Counted from the stretch's first letter, positions 42,871 through 52,324 are shown. The stretch is DNA of 64,000 bases from Deltaproteobacteria bacterium (GCA_029261795.1 JAJDAP010000061.1:1-64000); one strand, 5' to 3'. Program-made: numbers and translations. The notes: generated by a model from the letters alone, not told the origin.

Positions 42871-44571
42871 TTGAACGAGCGGATCGGGGAACTCCTCGTC
42901 AAGGAAAACCTGCTCACCACGGAGCAGCTCCGAAAGGCGCGGGAGGAATCCAAGGACGGTGGTGCACGTCTTGGCGCGCAGATCACCAAGCTTGGCTTCC
43001 TCCAGGAAAACGAACTCAACGAGTTCGTCGCCAAGCAGTACGGTGTCCCGGACATCGATCTCGACGAGTTCGACATCGATCCTTCGGTGATCCAGCTGAT
43101 TCCCGAAGACGTCGCGCTCAAGCACACGGTCATTCCGGTGAATCGAGCGGGCTCCACCCTGATCCTCGCGATCGCGGATCCCTCGAACATCTTCGCGATC
43201 GACGACATCAAGTTCCTGACCGGGTACAACGTCGAAGTCGTCGTCGCTTCCGAAGAGCAGATCAAGCGTGCCGTCGACCGGCACTACGACAAGACGTCGA
43301 GTCTCGACGACATCATGGGCGATTTCGACGACTCCGAGATGGAGATCGTCCAGGACGACGATGACGTCGATATCGGTGAGCTCGCCAAGGAGTCCGAGGA
43401 CGCACCTGTCGTCAAGCTGGTGAACCTGATCCTTACCGACGCGATCAAGAAGGAAGCGTCGGACATCCACGTGGAGCCCTACGAGAAGGAGTTCCGCGTC
43501 CGGTACCGCATCGACGGTGTGCTCTACGAAGTGATGCGCCCGCCGATGAAGCTGAAGAACGCGCTCACGTCGCGGCTCAAGATCATGTCCGAGCTCGACA
43601 TCGCCGAGCGCCGACTTCCCCAGGACGGTCGTATCAAGCTGAAGTTGGGGCGCGGGCGCGAGATGGACTATCGCGTCTCGGTCATGCCGACGCTGTTCGG
43701 CGAGAAGACGGTACTTCGGCTCCTCGACAAATCGAATCTTCAGCTCGACATGACGAAGCTCGGATTCGAGCAGGAGCAGCTCGATGTCTTCCTGGATGCG
43801 ATCCACCAGCCGTTCGGGATGGTGCTCGCGACCGGCCCGACCGGTTCGGGCAAGACGACCACGCTGTACTCGGCGCTCTCAGAACTGAACAAGGTCAGCG
43901 AGAACATCTCCACCGCAGAGGATCCGGTGGAGTTCAACCTCTCCGGCATCAACCAGGTGCAGATGCATGAAGACATCGGCCTGAACTTCGCGGCGGCGCT
44001 GCGATCGTTCCTGCGTCAGGACCCGGACATCATCATGGTCGGCGAGATTCGCGACTTCGAGACCGCGGAAATCGCGGTCAAGGCCGCGCTGACGGGCCAC
44101 ATGGTGCTTTCGACGCTGCACACCAACGACGCGCCCAGCACGGTCAACCGCTTGCTGAACATGGGCATCGAACCGTTCCTGGTCGCTTCGTCCGTCAACG
44201 CGATCCTGGCCCAGCGCCTCGCTCGAAAGGTCTGCGGCGACTGCGGCGAGCCCGATCCCGAAGTTCTCGCCGAGGCCCTGGTTACGGCCGGTATGTCCGA
44301 AGAGGAAGCGAACGCGACCACGCCGATGAAGGGGCGTGGTTGTGGCAACTGCTCAGACACCGGCTTCAAGGGCCGCGTCGCGCTTTATGAGGTGATGCGT
44401 ATCGGCGAAGAACTGAAGGAGTTCGTGCTGAACGGCGCGTCGGCTACCGAAATCAAACGCGAGGCGATTCGCCTCGGCATGGTCACCCTGCGGCGGAGCG
44501 CTCTCAACAAACTCAAGGAAGGCATCACGACCTTGAGCGAAGTGCACCGCATCTCGTCTGCGGACTTCTAG
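42871..44571 (+). CDS. pilB: Type IV pilus extension ATPase PilB
   Basis: 566 aa from TTG at 42871, with GGAGAGG 5 nt upstream. N-terminal MshEN-like domain with two motif copies (RIGELLVKENLLTTEQL; RLGAQITKLGFLQENEL), a type that can bind c-di-GMP, then an acidic linker (DDSEMEIVQDDDDVDIGEL). The ATPase domain has GPTGSGKTTT (Walker A), Asp box, DPDIIMVGEIRD (Walker B), HTNDAPST (His box), and the zinc tetracysteine CGDCG and CGNC. It powers pilus extension at the inner membrane. First gene of pilBTC-SR. Confidence 0.95.
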   Translation: MNERIGELLVKENLLTTEQLRKAREESKDGGARLGAQITKLGFLQENELNEFVAKQYGVPDIDLDEFDIDPSVIQLIPEDVALKHTVIPVNRAGSTLILAIADPSNIFAIDDIKFLTGYNVEVVVASEEQIKRAVDRHYDKTSSLDDIMGDFDDSEMEIVQDDDDVDIGELAKESEDAPVVKLVNLILTDAIKKEASDIHVEPYEKEFRVRYRIDGVLYEVMRPPMKLKNALTSRLKIMSELDIAERRLPQDGRIKLKLGRGREMDYRVSVMPTLFGEKTVLRLLDKSNLQLDMTKLGFEQEQLDVFLDAIHQPFGMVLATGPTGSGKTTTLYSALSELNKVSENISTAEDPVEFNLSGINQVQMHEDIGLNFAAALRSFLRQDPDIIMVGEIRDFETAEIAVKAALTGHMVLSTLHTNDAPSTVNRLLNMGIEPFLVASSVNAILAQRLARKVCGDCGEPDPEVLAEALVTAGMSEEEANATTPMKGRGCGNCSDTGFKGRVALYEVMRIGEELKEFVLNGASATEIKREAIRLGMVTLRRSALNKLKEGITTLSEVHRISSADF

Positions 44572-44585
44572 GAGCCCATCGTCAA

Positions 44586-45686
44586 ATGGCAAACCTGCAC
44601 CAACTGCTCAAGGCAATGATCGAGAAGGGCGCCTCCGACCTTCACATCACGACCTCGAGCCCGCCTCAGCTCCGGATCGACGGAAAGCTGCACCCGTTGA
44701 AGATGCCGCCGCTGTCTCCGCCAGAGACCAAGCAACTCTGTTATTCGATCCTCACCGACGCGCAGAAGCACAAGTTCGAAGAGAATAACGAACTCGACCT
44801 CTCGTTCGGCGTGCGGGGCCTTTCGCGCTTCCGCGCGAACATCTTCACCCAGCGCGGGGCGGTGGCTGGAGCCTTCCGTTCGATTCCCTACAAGATCAAG
44901 ACCTTCGATGATCTCGGCCTGCCACCAGTGGTGACCGAACTGACCAAGAGGCCACGCGGGCTGATTCTCGTAACCGGCCCGACCGGCTCGGGGAAATCCA
45001 CGACCCTGGCGACGGTCATCGACAAGATCAACACCGAGCGCAGCGAGCACATCGTCACGATCGAGGACCCGATCGAGTACCTGCACCCGCACAAGGGCTG
45101 TGTCGTGAATCAGCGTGAGGTCGGCGCAGACACCTCGAGCTTCACGACCGCGCTCAAGTACATCCTGCGCCAGGACCCTGACGTGGTGCTGATCGGCGAG
45201 CTTCGGGATCTCGAGACGATCGAGGCGGCGTTGACCGTGGCGGAGACGGGCCACCTGGCCTTCGCGACCTTGCACACGAACTCCTGTGTCCAGACGATCA
45301 ATCGGATCGTCGACGTGTTCCCGCCATACCAGCAATCGCAGGTCCGTGCCCAGCTTTCGTTCGTGCTGGAAGGCGTGATGAGCCAATCGCTGTTGCCGCG
45401 CGCCAACGGTCCCGGACGCGCATTGGCGCTCGAGATCATGGTTCCGAACGCGGCGATCCGAAACCTGATTCGCGAGGACAAGATCCACCAGATCTACTCG
45501 CAGATGCAGATCGGCCAGGAGAAGTTCGGCATGCAGACGATGAACCAGTCGCTTGCCGGGCTCTACCACAAGCGGCTGATCTCGATGGACGACGCACTCC
45601 ATCGAAGCAGCGACCAGGACGAGTTGCGAAAACTGATCAACGACGGTGGTGGAGTTGGCGTGCGCCGGCCCGCCAGCGCGGCCTAG
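44586..45686 (+). CDS. pilT: Pilus retraction ATPase PilT
   Basis: 366 aa, ATG at 44586. Family motifs: SDLHITTSSPPQLRIDG (near 17-33), GPTGSGKST (Walker A), VTIEDPIEYLH, LRQDPDVVLIGELRD (Walker B), ATLHTNS (His box) and the C-terminal AIRNLIRE helix with QMQIGQEKFGMQTMNQSL that marks PilT. It retracts pili for twitching and DNA uptake. It is 14 bp downstream of pilB and 12 bp upstream of pilC. Confidence 0.96.
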   Translation: MANLHQLLKAMIEKGASDLHITTSSPPQLRIDGKLHPLKMPPLSPPETKQLCYSILTDAQKHKFEENNELDLSFGVRGLSRFRANIFTQRGAVAGAFRSIPYKIKTFDDLGLPPVVTELTKRPRGLILVTGPTGSGKSTTLATVIDKINTERSEHIVTIEDPIEYLHPHKGCVVNQREVGADTSSFTTALKYILRQDPDVVLIGELRDLETIEAALTVAETGHLAFATLHTNSCVQTINRIVDVFPPYQQSQVRAQLSFVLEGVMSQSLLPRANGPGRALALEIMVPNAAIRNLIREDKIHQIYSQMQIGQEKFGMQTMNQSLAGLYHKRLISMDDALHRSSDQDELRKLINDGGGVGVRRPASAA

Positions 45687-45698
45687 AGGGAGAACCGC

Positions 45699-46910
45699 AT
45701 GGCTGTCTTTACATGGGAAGGGCGGACCCGGCAGGGGACGACGAAGAAGGGTGTGATGGAGGCGGCCACCGAGGCTGCCGTCATGGCACAACTTCGGGCT
45801 CAGATGATCGTCCCGGTCGGGGTCAAGGCGAAGCCGAAGGACATCTTCGAGGGAATCACGCTTCCCGGAAGTGGCCCCGACGCGAAGATCCTGGTGATCT
45901 TCACGCGCCAGTTCGCGACGATGATCGACGCCGGTCTGCCACTGGTGCAATGCCTCGACATCCAGGCGGAGCAGCAGGAGAACAAGGTCTTCCAGGACGC
46001 GCTTCGCACCATCAAGTCGGACGTCGAGCAGGGCTCCACGTTCGCGGATGCGCTGAGCAAGCACCCGAAGATCTTCGACAACCTCTACTGCAACCTCGTC
46101 CGCGCCGGCGAGATCGGCGGCATCCTCGATACGATCCTGAATCGCCTCGCCACCTACATGGAGAAGGCGAACGCACTCAAGGCGAAGGTCAAGAGCGCGA
46201 TGGTCTATCCGTCGACGATCCTGGTCGTGTCGATCGGGGTCATCGTGCTGTTGCTCGTCAAGGTGATTCCGGTCTTCAAGAAGATGTTCGAGGATTTCGG
46301 AGGTGCGCTCCCGGGCCCGACCCAGGTCGTCGTGGACATGTCCGAGTTCCTCCAGGCGTGGATCGTCTACATCCTGATCGTCGTCGCCGCGGCGCTGTTC
46401 GCGTTCTTCACGGCGCGCAAGAAGGTTCCCCAGTTCCACTACCAGACGGACGCCATCTTCCTGAAGATGCCGGTCTTCGGGTCGCTACTGAAGAAGGTCG
46501 CCGTTTCGCGCTTCAGCCGAACGCTCGGCACGATGATCTCGAGTGGTGTGCCGATTCTCGATGCGCTCGAGATCTGCGCGCGCACTTCGGGAAACAAGGT
46601 CATCGAGGGCGCGTTGATGAAGACACGTGCAGCCATCTCCGAGGGCCGTACGATTGCGGAGCCGCTCGAGGCGTCCGGGGTCTTCCCTGGCATGGTCGTG
46701 CAGATGATCGCGGTCGGCGAGAGCACGGGCGCAATGGACTCGATGCTGGCCAAGATTGCCGACTTCTATGATGACGAGGTCGACCAGGCCGTCGAAGGCC
46801 TGACCGCATTGCTCGAGCCCCTGATGATGGTGTTCCTCGGTGGCACGATTGGCGGCATCCTGATGGCGATGTACCTGCCGATCTTCAAGATCGCCGAGAA
46901 CATCCGATAG
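45699..46910 (+). CDS. pilC: Pilus inner-membrane platform protein PilC
   Basis: 403 aa, ATG at 45699 after GAGGGAGAACCGC. Two GspF repeats: FTRQFATMIDAGLPLVQCL near 67 and SRFSRTLGTMISSGVPILDAL near 269. TM helices include VYPSTILVVSIGVIVLLLVK and LEPLMMVFLGGTIGGILMAM. It forms the platform linking PilB/PilT to the pseudopilus. Typical PilC of 400-410 aa. Confidence 0.95.
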   Translation: MAVFTWEGRTRQGTTKKGVMEAATEAAVMAQLRAQMIVPVGVKAKPKDIFEGITLPGSGPDAKILVIFTRQFATMIDAGLPLVQCLDIQAEQQENKVFQDALRTIKSDVEQGSTFADALSKHPKIFDNLYCNLVRAGEIGGILDTILNRLATYMEKANALKAKVKSAMVYPSTILVVSIGVIVLLLVKVIPVFKKMFEDFGGALPGPTQVVVDMSEFLQAWIVYILIVVAAALFAFFTARKKVPQFHYQTDAIFLKMPVFGSLLKKVAVSRFSRTLGTMISSGVPILDALEICARTSGNKVIEGALMKTRAAISEGRTIAEPLEASGVFPGMVVQMIAVGESTGAMDSMLAKIADFYDDEVDQAVEGLTALLEPLMMVFLGGTIGGILMAMYLPIFKIAENIR

Positions 46911-46926
46911 CCGGGGCCTCGAACCA

Positions 46927-48615
46927 GTGAATCAGACCGCGATCGGGGGATTCGCGGATGCTGGCCGCGGCCGGCTCGCTCGCCTGATGGCGGCGCGACT
47001 CGCCGTCGCGCTAGTTGTGCTCGGAATCGCGCTGCTCTTCGTAGGAGCCGGCCGGGGCCTCGGCGACGCCGCCGAGGAAACGACGCGGGGTCTCTACGGG
47101 ACCATCGCGGTCGCGTTCCTGGCAACGGTCTTGTTCGCCGCAGCGTTGCCGAAGGTGCGGAACGTCAGGTCCTATGGGGCGCTCCAACTGGTCGTGGACC
47201 TCGCGCTGGTGACGAGCGTGCTGCTCTTCAGCGGGGGTGCCCGCTCGATCTTCAGCTTTCTCTATCTGCCACTCGTCGTGCTCGGCTCGGTGCTATTCGA
47301 TCGACGCGGCGGCTACGCGACGGCGCTGGCCGCATCACTCGGCTTCGCGGCCGTCGTGCTGGCGGCGTCACCGTCAGCCTTTGGCGACAACCGCGCCGAT
47401 CCCCTCGAAATCAAGATGGCCATCTGGGGCGTGCACACCGGAGCGCTGCTGCTGGTGGCTCTGCTGTCGAGCACGCTCGTGGGTGAGCTTCGGGTGGCGG
47501 GTGAGCGCCTGCGAGCGAGTCGCAGCGAACTTTCGAAACTATCATTGCTGCACGAGCGCACGGTCGAGAGCCTGACGAGCGGACTCATGACGACAGACGC
47601 GGCAGGTCTGGTAACCAGCTGCAACCCGGAAGGCGAGCGGCTCCTGGGTCGGACGGAGAAAGAGCTGCTGGGAAAGCCCATCCGCGACATCGCGGATGGC
47701 TTCGCCCTGCTGCTGTCGGCTGGGCAGGCGACAGGGCGTGCTCGCCAAAGATTGGTACGCGCCTTGGATGCTGGCGGCGAACAGCATCTCGGCGTGGCAA
47801 TCTCGGACTTGCGGTCCCAGGCCGGAGAGGCGGACGGCCACGTCGTGATCTTCCAGGATGTCACCCAGGTGGTCGAGCTCGAGGCACAGTTGCAACGCAA
47901 CGCGCGGCTGGTTGGTGTGGGTGAGCTGGCGGCCAGCATCGCCCACGAAATCCGGAACCCGCTAGCGGCCATCTCGGGTTCAGTAGAAATGCTCGAGGCC
48001 GAAGCGCCGGCGGAGGAGCGGAGCCGGTTGCGTGCGATCGTGCTGCGCGAGATCGCCCGTCTCGATCGACTGATCAACGATTTCCTCGTCTACGCGCGCC
48101 CTAGCGAGGCGAAACTGCGAGCGGTGGAACTCGGACCGCTCCTGGCAGAGCTGGTCGAAGGGGCCTGCGCGGCAAAGACGAGGATCCGCGCCAACGCGCA
48201 AGCAGACGTGATGATCGAGGCGGACCGCGACCAGCTGTTCCAGGTCCTGTGGAACCTGATCCGCAACGCCGATCAGGCGATGGGCGGTCACGGGGAAGTC
48301 GAGGTGACGACTCAGGTCGTTGATCCTGGCGCTCAAGCGCCCTCCGAGGCCGGCCGAAGGAGCGACGAGGGGGTGCGACTCGTGGAGATCGCCGTGCGCG
48401 ATACGGGCGCCGGAATCGAACCGGCCGCGCTCGAGCGGATCTTCGATCCGTTCTTCACGACCAAGGCGGAAGGGACCGGTCTGGGACTTCCCACCGTGCA
48501 CCGAATTCTCGAGACGCATAACGCGACGATCCAGGTCGAGAGCCGGGTCGGCGAGGGAACGATCATGCGCTTGCACTTCCCGCTACTCGATGTGGCGAAG
48601 CCGGAGACTTCATGA
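46927..48615 (+). CDS. pilS: Pilus two-component sensor kinase PilS
   Basis: 562 aa from GTG at 46927; SD is weak. The N-terminal 190 residues hold five or six TM helices (VALVVLGIALLFVGAG; GTIAVAFLATVLFAAA; SIFSFLYLPLVVLGSV; VHTGALLLVALLSSTL). A PAS domain follows (SLTSGLMTTDAAGLVTSCN), then the phosphorylated His in ASIAHEIRNPLAAISGS (near 343), N-box LIRNADQAM, DTGAGIEP and GTGLGLPTV. PilS senses pilin levels in the membrane in Pseudomonas. Its TGA overlaps pilR (ATGA). Typical Myxococcus/Pseudomonas order pilB-T-C-S-R. Confidence 0.92.
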   Translation: MNQTAIGGFADAGRGRLARLMAARLAVALVVLGIALLFVGAGRGLGDAAEETTRGLYGTIAVAFLATVLFAAALPKVRNVRSYGALQLVVDLALVTSVLLFSGGARSIFSFLYLPLVVLGSVLFDRRGGYATALAASLGFAAVVLAASPSAFGDNRADPLEIKMAIWGVHTGALLLVALLSSTLVGELRVAGERLRASRSELSKLSLLHERTVESLTSGLMTTDAAGLVTSCNPEGERLLGRTEKELLGKPIRDIADGFALLLSAGQATGRARQRLVRALDAGGEQHLGVAISDLRSQAGEADGHVVIFQDVTQVVELEAQLQRNARLVGVGELAASIAHEIRNPLAAISGSVEMLEAEAPAEERSRLRAIVLREIARLDRLINDFLVYARPSEAKLRAVELGPLLAELVEGACAAKTRIRANAQADVMIEADRDQLFQVLWNLIRNADQAMGGHGEVEVTTQVVDPGAQAPSEAGRRSDEGVRLVEIAVRDTGAGIEPAALERIFDPFFTTKAEGTGLGLPTVHRILETHNATIQVESRVGEGTIMRLHFPLLDVAKPETS

Positions 48616-49997
48616 GCGAGCGCGCACGCATCCTGATCGTGGACGACGAGCGCAGCATGCGCGAATTCCTCGAGATCCTGTTTCGCCGTGAAGGCTATGA
48701 CGTCGAGACGGCGAGCGAGGTCGATGCCGCCCTTGTCGCCCTCGCTGCCGATGATTTCGACCTGGTGGTCACCGACGTTCAGATGCCCGGGCGATCCGGG
48801 TTGGATCTCCTGCGGGAAGTGAAGGCGATGGCACCGGACACGGTCGTGGTGATGATCACGGCCTTCGCGACCACCGAGACGGCGATCGAGGCCATGAAGG
48901 AAGGCGCCTACGACTACATCAACAAGCCGTTCAAGACCGATGAGGTCCGGCTCGTCGTGGCCAAGGCGCTCGAGAAGAAACTGCTCGCGACGGAGAACGT
49001 TCGGCTGCGCAGCGAGCTGAAGCGCGAAAAGCGCCAGCGCTCGATGATCGGCACCAGCGCGGCGATGCAGGCTGTCCACGACCTGATCTCCCAGGTCGCC
49101 GCGACGAAGACCAATGTCCTGGTCTCGGGCGAAAGCGGTACCGGGAAAGAACTGGTGGCTCGCGGAGTTCACGAGCAGAGTGCGCGATCCGATGGCCCGT
49201 TCGTGGCCGTCAACTGCGGTGCCATTCCCGAGAATCTGCTCGAGTCCGAGCTCTTCGGCCACGTGAAGGGCGCCTTCACCGGGGCCGTCCAGAACAAGCC
49301 GGGTCTGTTCGAAGCGGCCGAAGCCGGCACGCTCCTGCTCGACGAGATCGGTGAGATGCCCCAGGCGTTGCAGGTCAAGTTGCTACGCGCGATCCAGGAG
49401 AAACAGATTCGACGGGTGGGCGGAAGCGCTGATCACGCAATCGATGTTCGCATCGTGGCGGCAACCAACCGCGACCTCCGCGAAGAGGCCGCCGCCGGAC
49501 GTTTTCGCGAGGATCTCTACTACCGCTTGAACGTCATCCAGATCACGATCCCACCTCTGCGTGAACGGATGGAGGATGTCCCCCTGCTGGTCCAGCATTT
49601 CGCGGAAAAGTTCGCGGCAGAACAGGGGCGCTCGGTTCCAGTTTTTTCCGACGCTGCGCTGCAGCGGATCGGTGCCTATTCGTTCCCGGGAAACGTTCGG
49701 GAACTCGAAAACACGATCGAACGCGCCGTGGCTCTGACGCGCGGCGATGAGGTGGGTGAGGACGTCCTCCCGGCGGCACTTCTCGAGCCCCCGGTGACAG
49801 CCCGCAGTGCTGTCTTGCCCGACGACGGCGCTGATCTCGATGAACTCATGAACCAGTATGAGCGAACACTCCTCGGTGAGGCGCTGCGCCGCACCGGGGG
49901 CGTGAAGAAACGCGCAGCCCAACTGCTTGGAATCTCGTTCCGATCGTTCCGCTACCGCCTCGAGAAGCTCGGTTTCCACGACGACGACCCGGACTGA
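48612..49997 (+). CDS. pilR: Pilus sigma-54 response regulator PilR
   Basis: 461 aa. Receiver 1-120 (DDE 11-13; D55 in VTDVQMPG; Lys in NKPF at 105), AAA+ with Walker A GESGTGKE (173-180) and the intact sigma-54 loop GAFTGA (220-225), and a Fis-type HTH at the end (RAAQLLGISFRSFRYRLEKLG). In known systems it turns on pilin genes from a sigma-54 promoter. Such a promoter is seen at 51607-51622 before the minor pilins. Confidence 0.93.
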   Translation: MSERARILIVDDERSMREFLEILFRREGYDVETASEVDAALVALAADDFDLVVTDVQMPGRSGLDLLREVKAMAPDTVVVMITAFATTETAIEAMKEGAYDYINKPFKTDEVRLVVAKALEKKLLATENVRLRSELKREKRQRSMIGTSAAMQAVHDLISQVAATKTNVLVSGESGTGKELVARGVHEQSARSDGPFVAVNCGAIPENLLESELFGHVKGAFTGAVQNKPGLFEAAEAGTLLLDEIGEMPQALQVKLLRAIQEKQIRRVGGSADHAIDVRIVAATNRDLREEAAAGRFREDLYYRLNVIQITIPPLRERMEDVPLLVQHFAEKFAAEQGRSVPVFSDAALQRIGAYSFPGNVRELENTIERAVALTRGDEVGEDVLPAALLEPPVTARSAVLPDDGADLDELMNQYERTLLGEALRRTGGVKKRAAQLLGISFRSFRYRLEKLGFHDDDPD

Positions 49998-50001
49998 CGC
50001 T

Positions 50002-51501
50002 GTGCCTCCGGTCCGGCGTCCTCTGGGAATCCAGACCGAGGTCTTGATGAGCCTCGTGCTGGTCATGGGTCTCGCGACGGCCGTGCTGATCGCGGTGTTC
50101 GCCTATCATCAGGAGTCGACGCTCCGAAGAACGTTGGGCCGGGGCCTGCTGGCAGAAGCCCGGGCACCCGGCGCAACCGCGATCTTTCCGGGTACGGAAT
50201 GGTGGTGGGTCGATCGCGGAGGCGTCTTCCGGCCGAGAAATGGCCGGCCGAACGCACCGGATGAGGCGCTGGTACGGCTCGCCCGCGAGGCGCGATCGCT
50301 CGGCAAGCCATTGCTGCGGCCAGGTGGCCTGACTGAACCGATCCGGTTTGCGGCGCCCATGGGCGGAGATGGTGCGATGGCCGTGGCGAGGCTCCCGGCG
50401 GAAGTGTCGGCGTCGCTTCGCGCGATTCCCCTGATGGTCGTGGCGACCCTGGCCTTCGGAAATCTCGCGATCTTCAGCGCCTTTGGCGCACTGTTGCTGA
50501 GACGTCGCGTGGTGCGGCCCCTGCAACTCCTGGCTGAGGGCGCTCGCAACATTACCGTCGGTGGCCGGGGGCTTCGGGTCGAGGCTGTGGGGCCGACGGA
50601 GACGAAAGCACTGGCGGAGGCCTTCAACGAAATGACGGACGCACTCGAGGGCCGCACAGAGGCCCTGACCAAGGCCGTCGTCGATCTGCGCGAGGCGAAC
50701 ACCGAGCTGCGTGAGGCGCGCGTGGAACTCGACCGTGCCGAGCGGCTGGCCGCCGTCGGTACCCTGGCCGCCGGCGTGGCGCACGAGGTCGGCAACCCGA
50801 TGGGCGCGCTCTTGACCTTCATCGAACTCGCTGCCCGCGAGCCGGACGGCGAGATCGCGCAAACGCACCTGACTCGCGCGCGCGGTGAGGGAGAGCGGGT
50901 GCGTCGGATTCTTCGGCAGCTGCTGGATTTCTCGCGGCCTCCGCGCGTCGTCGCAGCGGATCTCGAACTCGGTCCGGTGGTAGAGGACGCTCGGGAATTG
51001 GCCCTGGCCCAAGGGAAAGGGCGGGGCGTTCGGGTCGAGGTTCGAGAAGCGCCGAATCTGCCGATGGTTCGCGGCGACGAGGGCATCATCATGCAGATCC
51101 TGCTGAATCTGCTGTTGAACGCTTTGGACGCCGTCGTGGAGGGAAGCGCCGACCAGCAACCGAGCCTGCTCGTCGAAACGCGTCCCTGCGTTCTGCACCG
51201 GAGACCCGGGGACGAGTCCATCACGGCAGCGCTTCGGTCGGTGCCCGATGGTGTGGCCTGCATCGTGGCCGACAACGGTGGCGGGGTTCCCGAAGACCTG
51301 GCGGAGAAGGTCTTCGATCCCTTCTTCACGACGAAGGATCCGGGCGAGGGCACCGGGCTCGGACTCGCGAATGCGGCGCGGCTGGCCCAGGAACTCGGCG
51401 GCAACCTGGCCCTGGTCGAGCCGCCGGACGGCTACTGCACCGCCTTTGCATTGCGCCTGCCAGCGGTTCGCGAGGCCACGGAAACCGGCACGCGGCGTTA
51501 G
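50002..51501 (+). CDS. Membrane histidine kinase with HAMP domain, second sensor of pilus cluster
   Basis: 499 aa from GTG at 50002, four bases after the pilR stop. N-terminal TM (TEVLMSLVLVMGLATAVLIA), a ~110-residue periplasmic part, a second TM (LMVVATLAFGNLAIFSAFGALLL), HAMP (RRRVVRPLQLLAEGARN), then His in GVAHEVGNPMGALLTF and ATPase motifs LLNALDAV, DNGGGVPED, GTGLGLANA. No receiver gene follows it. It may be a second input for PilR or serve the NtrC-type regulator at 59795-61162. Membrane-bound, unlike the soluble kinase at 16594. Confidence 0.88.
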   Translation: MPPVRRPLGIQTEVLMSLVLVMGLATAVLIAVFAYHQESTLRRTLGRGLLAEARAPGATAIFPGTEWWWVDRGGVFRPRNGRPNAPDEALVRLAREARSLGKPLLRPGGLTEPIRFAAPMGGDGAMAVARLPAEVSASLRAIPLMVVATLAFGNLAIFSAFGALLLRRRVVRPLQLLAEGARNITVGGRGLRVEAVGPTETKALAEAFNEMTDALEGRTEALTKAVVDLREANTELREARVELDRAERLAAVGTLAAGVAHEVGNPMGALLTFIELAAREPDGEIAQTHLTRARGEGERVRRILRQLLDFSRPPRVVAADLELGPVVEDARELALAQGKGRGVRVEVREAPNLPMVRGDEGIIMQILLNLLLNALDAVVEGSADQQPSLLVETRPCVLHRRPGDESITAALRSVPDGVACIVADNGGGVPEDLAEKVFDPFFTTKDPGEGTGLGLANAARLAQELGGNLALVEPPDGYCTAFALRLPAVREATETGTRR

Positions 51502-51515
51502 CGGGCACGCAACAG

Positions 51516-51532
51516 GTTGCGCACTGCGCAAC
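51516..51532. promoter_or_regulatory. Perfect palindrome, candidate PilR/NtrC-type enhancer
   Basis: GTTGCGCA-C-TGCGCAAC is a perfect 8-bp inverted repeat with one central base. It lies 15 bases after the second kinase gene and about 75 bases upstream of the -24 element of a sigma-54 promoter, a normal place for an enhancer-binding protein site. Which activator binds is inferred from the adjacent pilR. Confidence 0.6.
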
Positions 51533-51606
51533 ATCGTGCACCCCAGCGATGTGCAAGCTTCCGACCAAAGCTCAAGGAATCGCGCCGATCGACCGATTCG
51601 AGGGAC

Positions 51607-51622
51607 CGGCACGGAGTTTGCT
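51607..51622 (+). promoter_or_regulatory. Sigma-54 (-24/-12) promoter of the minor-pilin operon
   Basis: CGGCACGGAGTTTGCT fits the consensus TGGCACG-N4-TTGCW except for the first base. The invariant GG (51608-51609) and GC (51620-51621) are exactly 10 bases apart. Transcription should start about 51633, 20 bases before the GTG of the fimT-like gene, and a perfect AAGGAGGT SD lies between them (51640-51647). Confidence 0.8.
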
Positions 51623-51652
51623 CCGTTGTGTCCCGACCCAAGGAGGTCGCTT

Positions 51653-52324
51653 GTGCGCAAACCCTCGGAACATGGCTTCACATTGATCGAGGTCATGGTC
51701 ATCGTGGCCATCATCGGCGTCCTGGCGTCCCTCGCGATCCCGAACTGGCAACGAATGAATGACAACATTCGCCTACGGGAGGCGGCTCGCACGCTAGCGG
51801 GTGCGATGAACTACGCACGCCAACAATCTATCCTGGTGGAGCGCCCGCACTTTCTGTTCTTCCAGACGGGTGCGGCGGTGGACATCTGCGGGAATGCCGT
51901 GCCGGCCCCGGTGACGGTGTTGGATGACGTCAACGGGAACTGCTGCTTCGACGCTGGTGACACGTTCGTCAACTACTTCATGGATCCGGCGCTCCAGGCC
52001 ACGATCGGATGGGGCACCAGCAACGCGGGCGGCCCGGTTCCCGAAGATACGGGAGCGGGCGGTTTCGCAGCGGGCAGCAGCTTCTTGACCCAGTTGGGTG
52101 GGCCGACCAGCCATGTCGCATTCCGGCCCGATGGTGTCGCCGTCGTGTTCGACAACACCTGCACCGGGGGCCAGGTCGGTACCGGGGGTGGGGGGCTCTA
52201 CTTCACCAACGCGCGGCCCGGCGTGGCCCTGGGTGCGCGGCGAGACCTCGCCGTTGTCATGTCACCGCTGGGGATCTCCAAGGTCTACCAGTTCGATAGC
52301 GCCGCCGGAGTGTGGACCCAATGA
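51653..52324 (+). CDS. fimT: Minor pilin, FimT/GspH type
   Basis: 223 aa from GTG at 51653, 5 nt after the SD AAGGAGGT. The prepilin site is HGFTLIEVMVIVAIIGVLAS: cleavage after Gly, Glu at +5, then the hydrophobic stalk. The rest is a pseudopilin head with a loop DDVNGNCCFDAGDTF that looks like a calcium site and has a CC pair. It is the first gene of the sigma-54 controlled minor-pilin operon. Longer than most FimT proteins (about 170). Probably part of the pilus tip primer. Confidence 0.88.
   Translation: MRKPSEHGFTLIEVMVIVAIIGVLASLAIPNWQRMNDNIRLREAARTLAGAMNYARQQSILVERPHFLFFQTGAAVDICGNAVPAPVTVLDDVNGNCCFDAGDTFVNYFMDPALQATIGWGTSNAGGPVPEDTGAGGFAAGSSFLTQLGGPTSHVAFRPDGVAVVFDNTCTGGQVGTGGGGLYFTNARPGVALGARRDLAVVMSPLGISKVYQFDSAAGVWTQ

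Noticed and set aside
44568-46439. Minus-strand frame opposite pilT and pilC
   Set aside because: Shadow of pilT/pilC; Asp/Arg/Leu-rich low-complexity translation.
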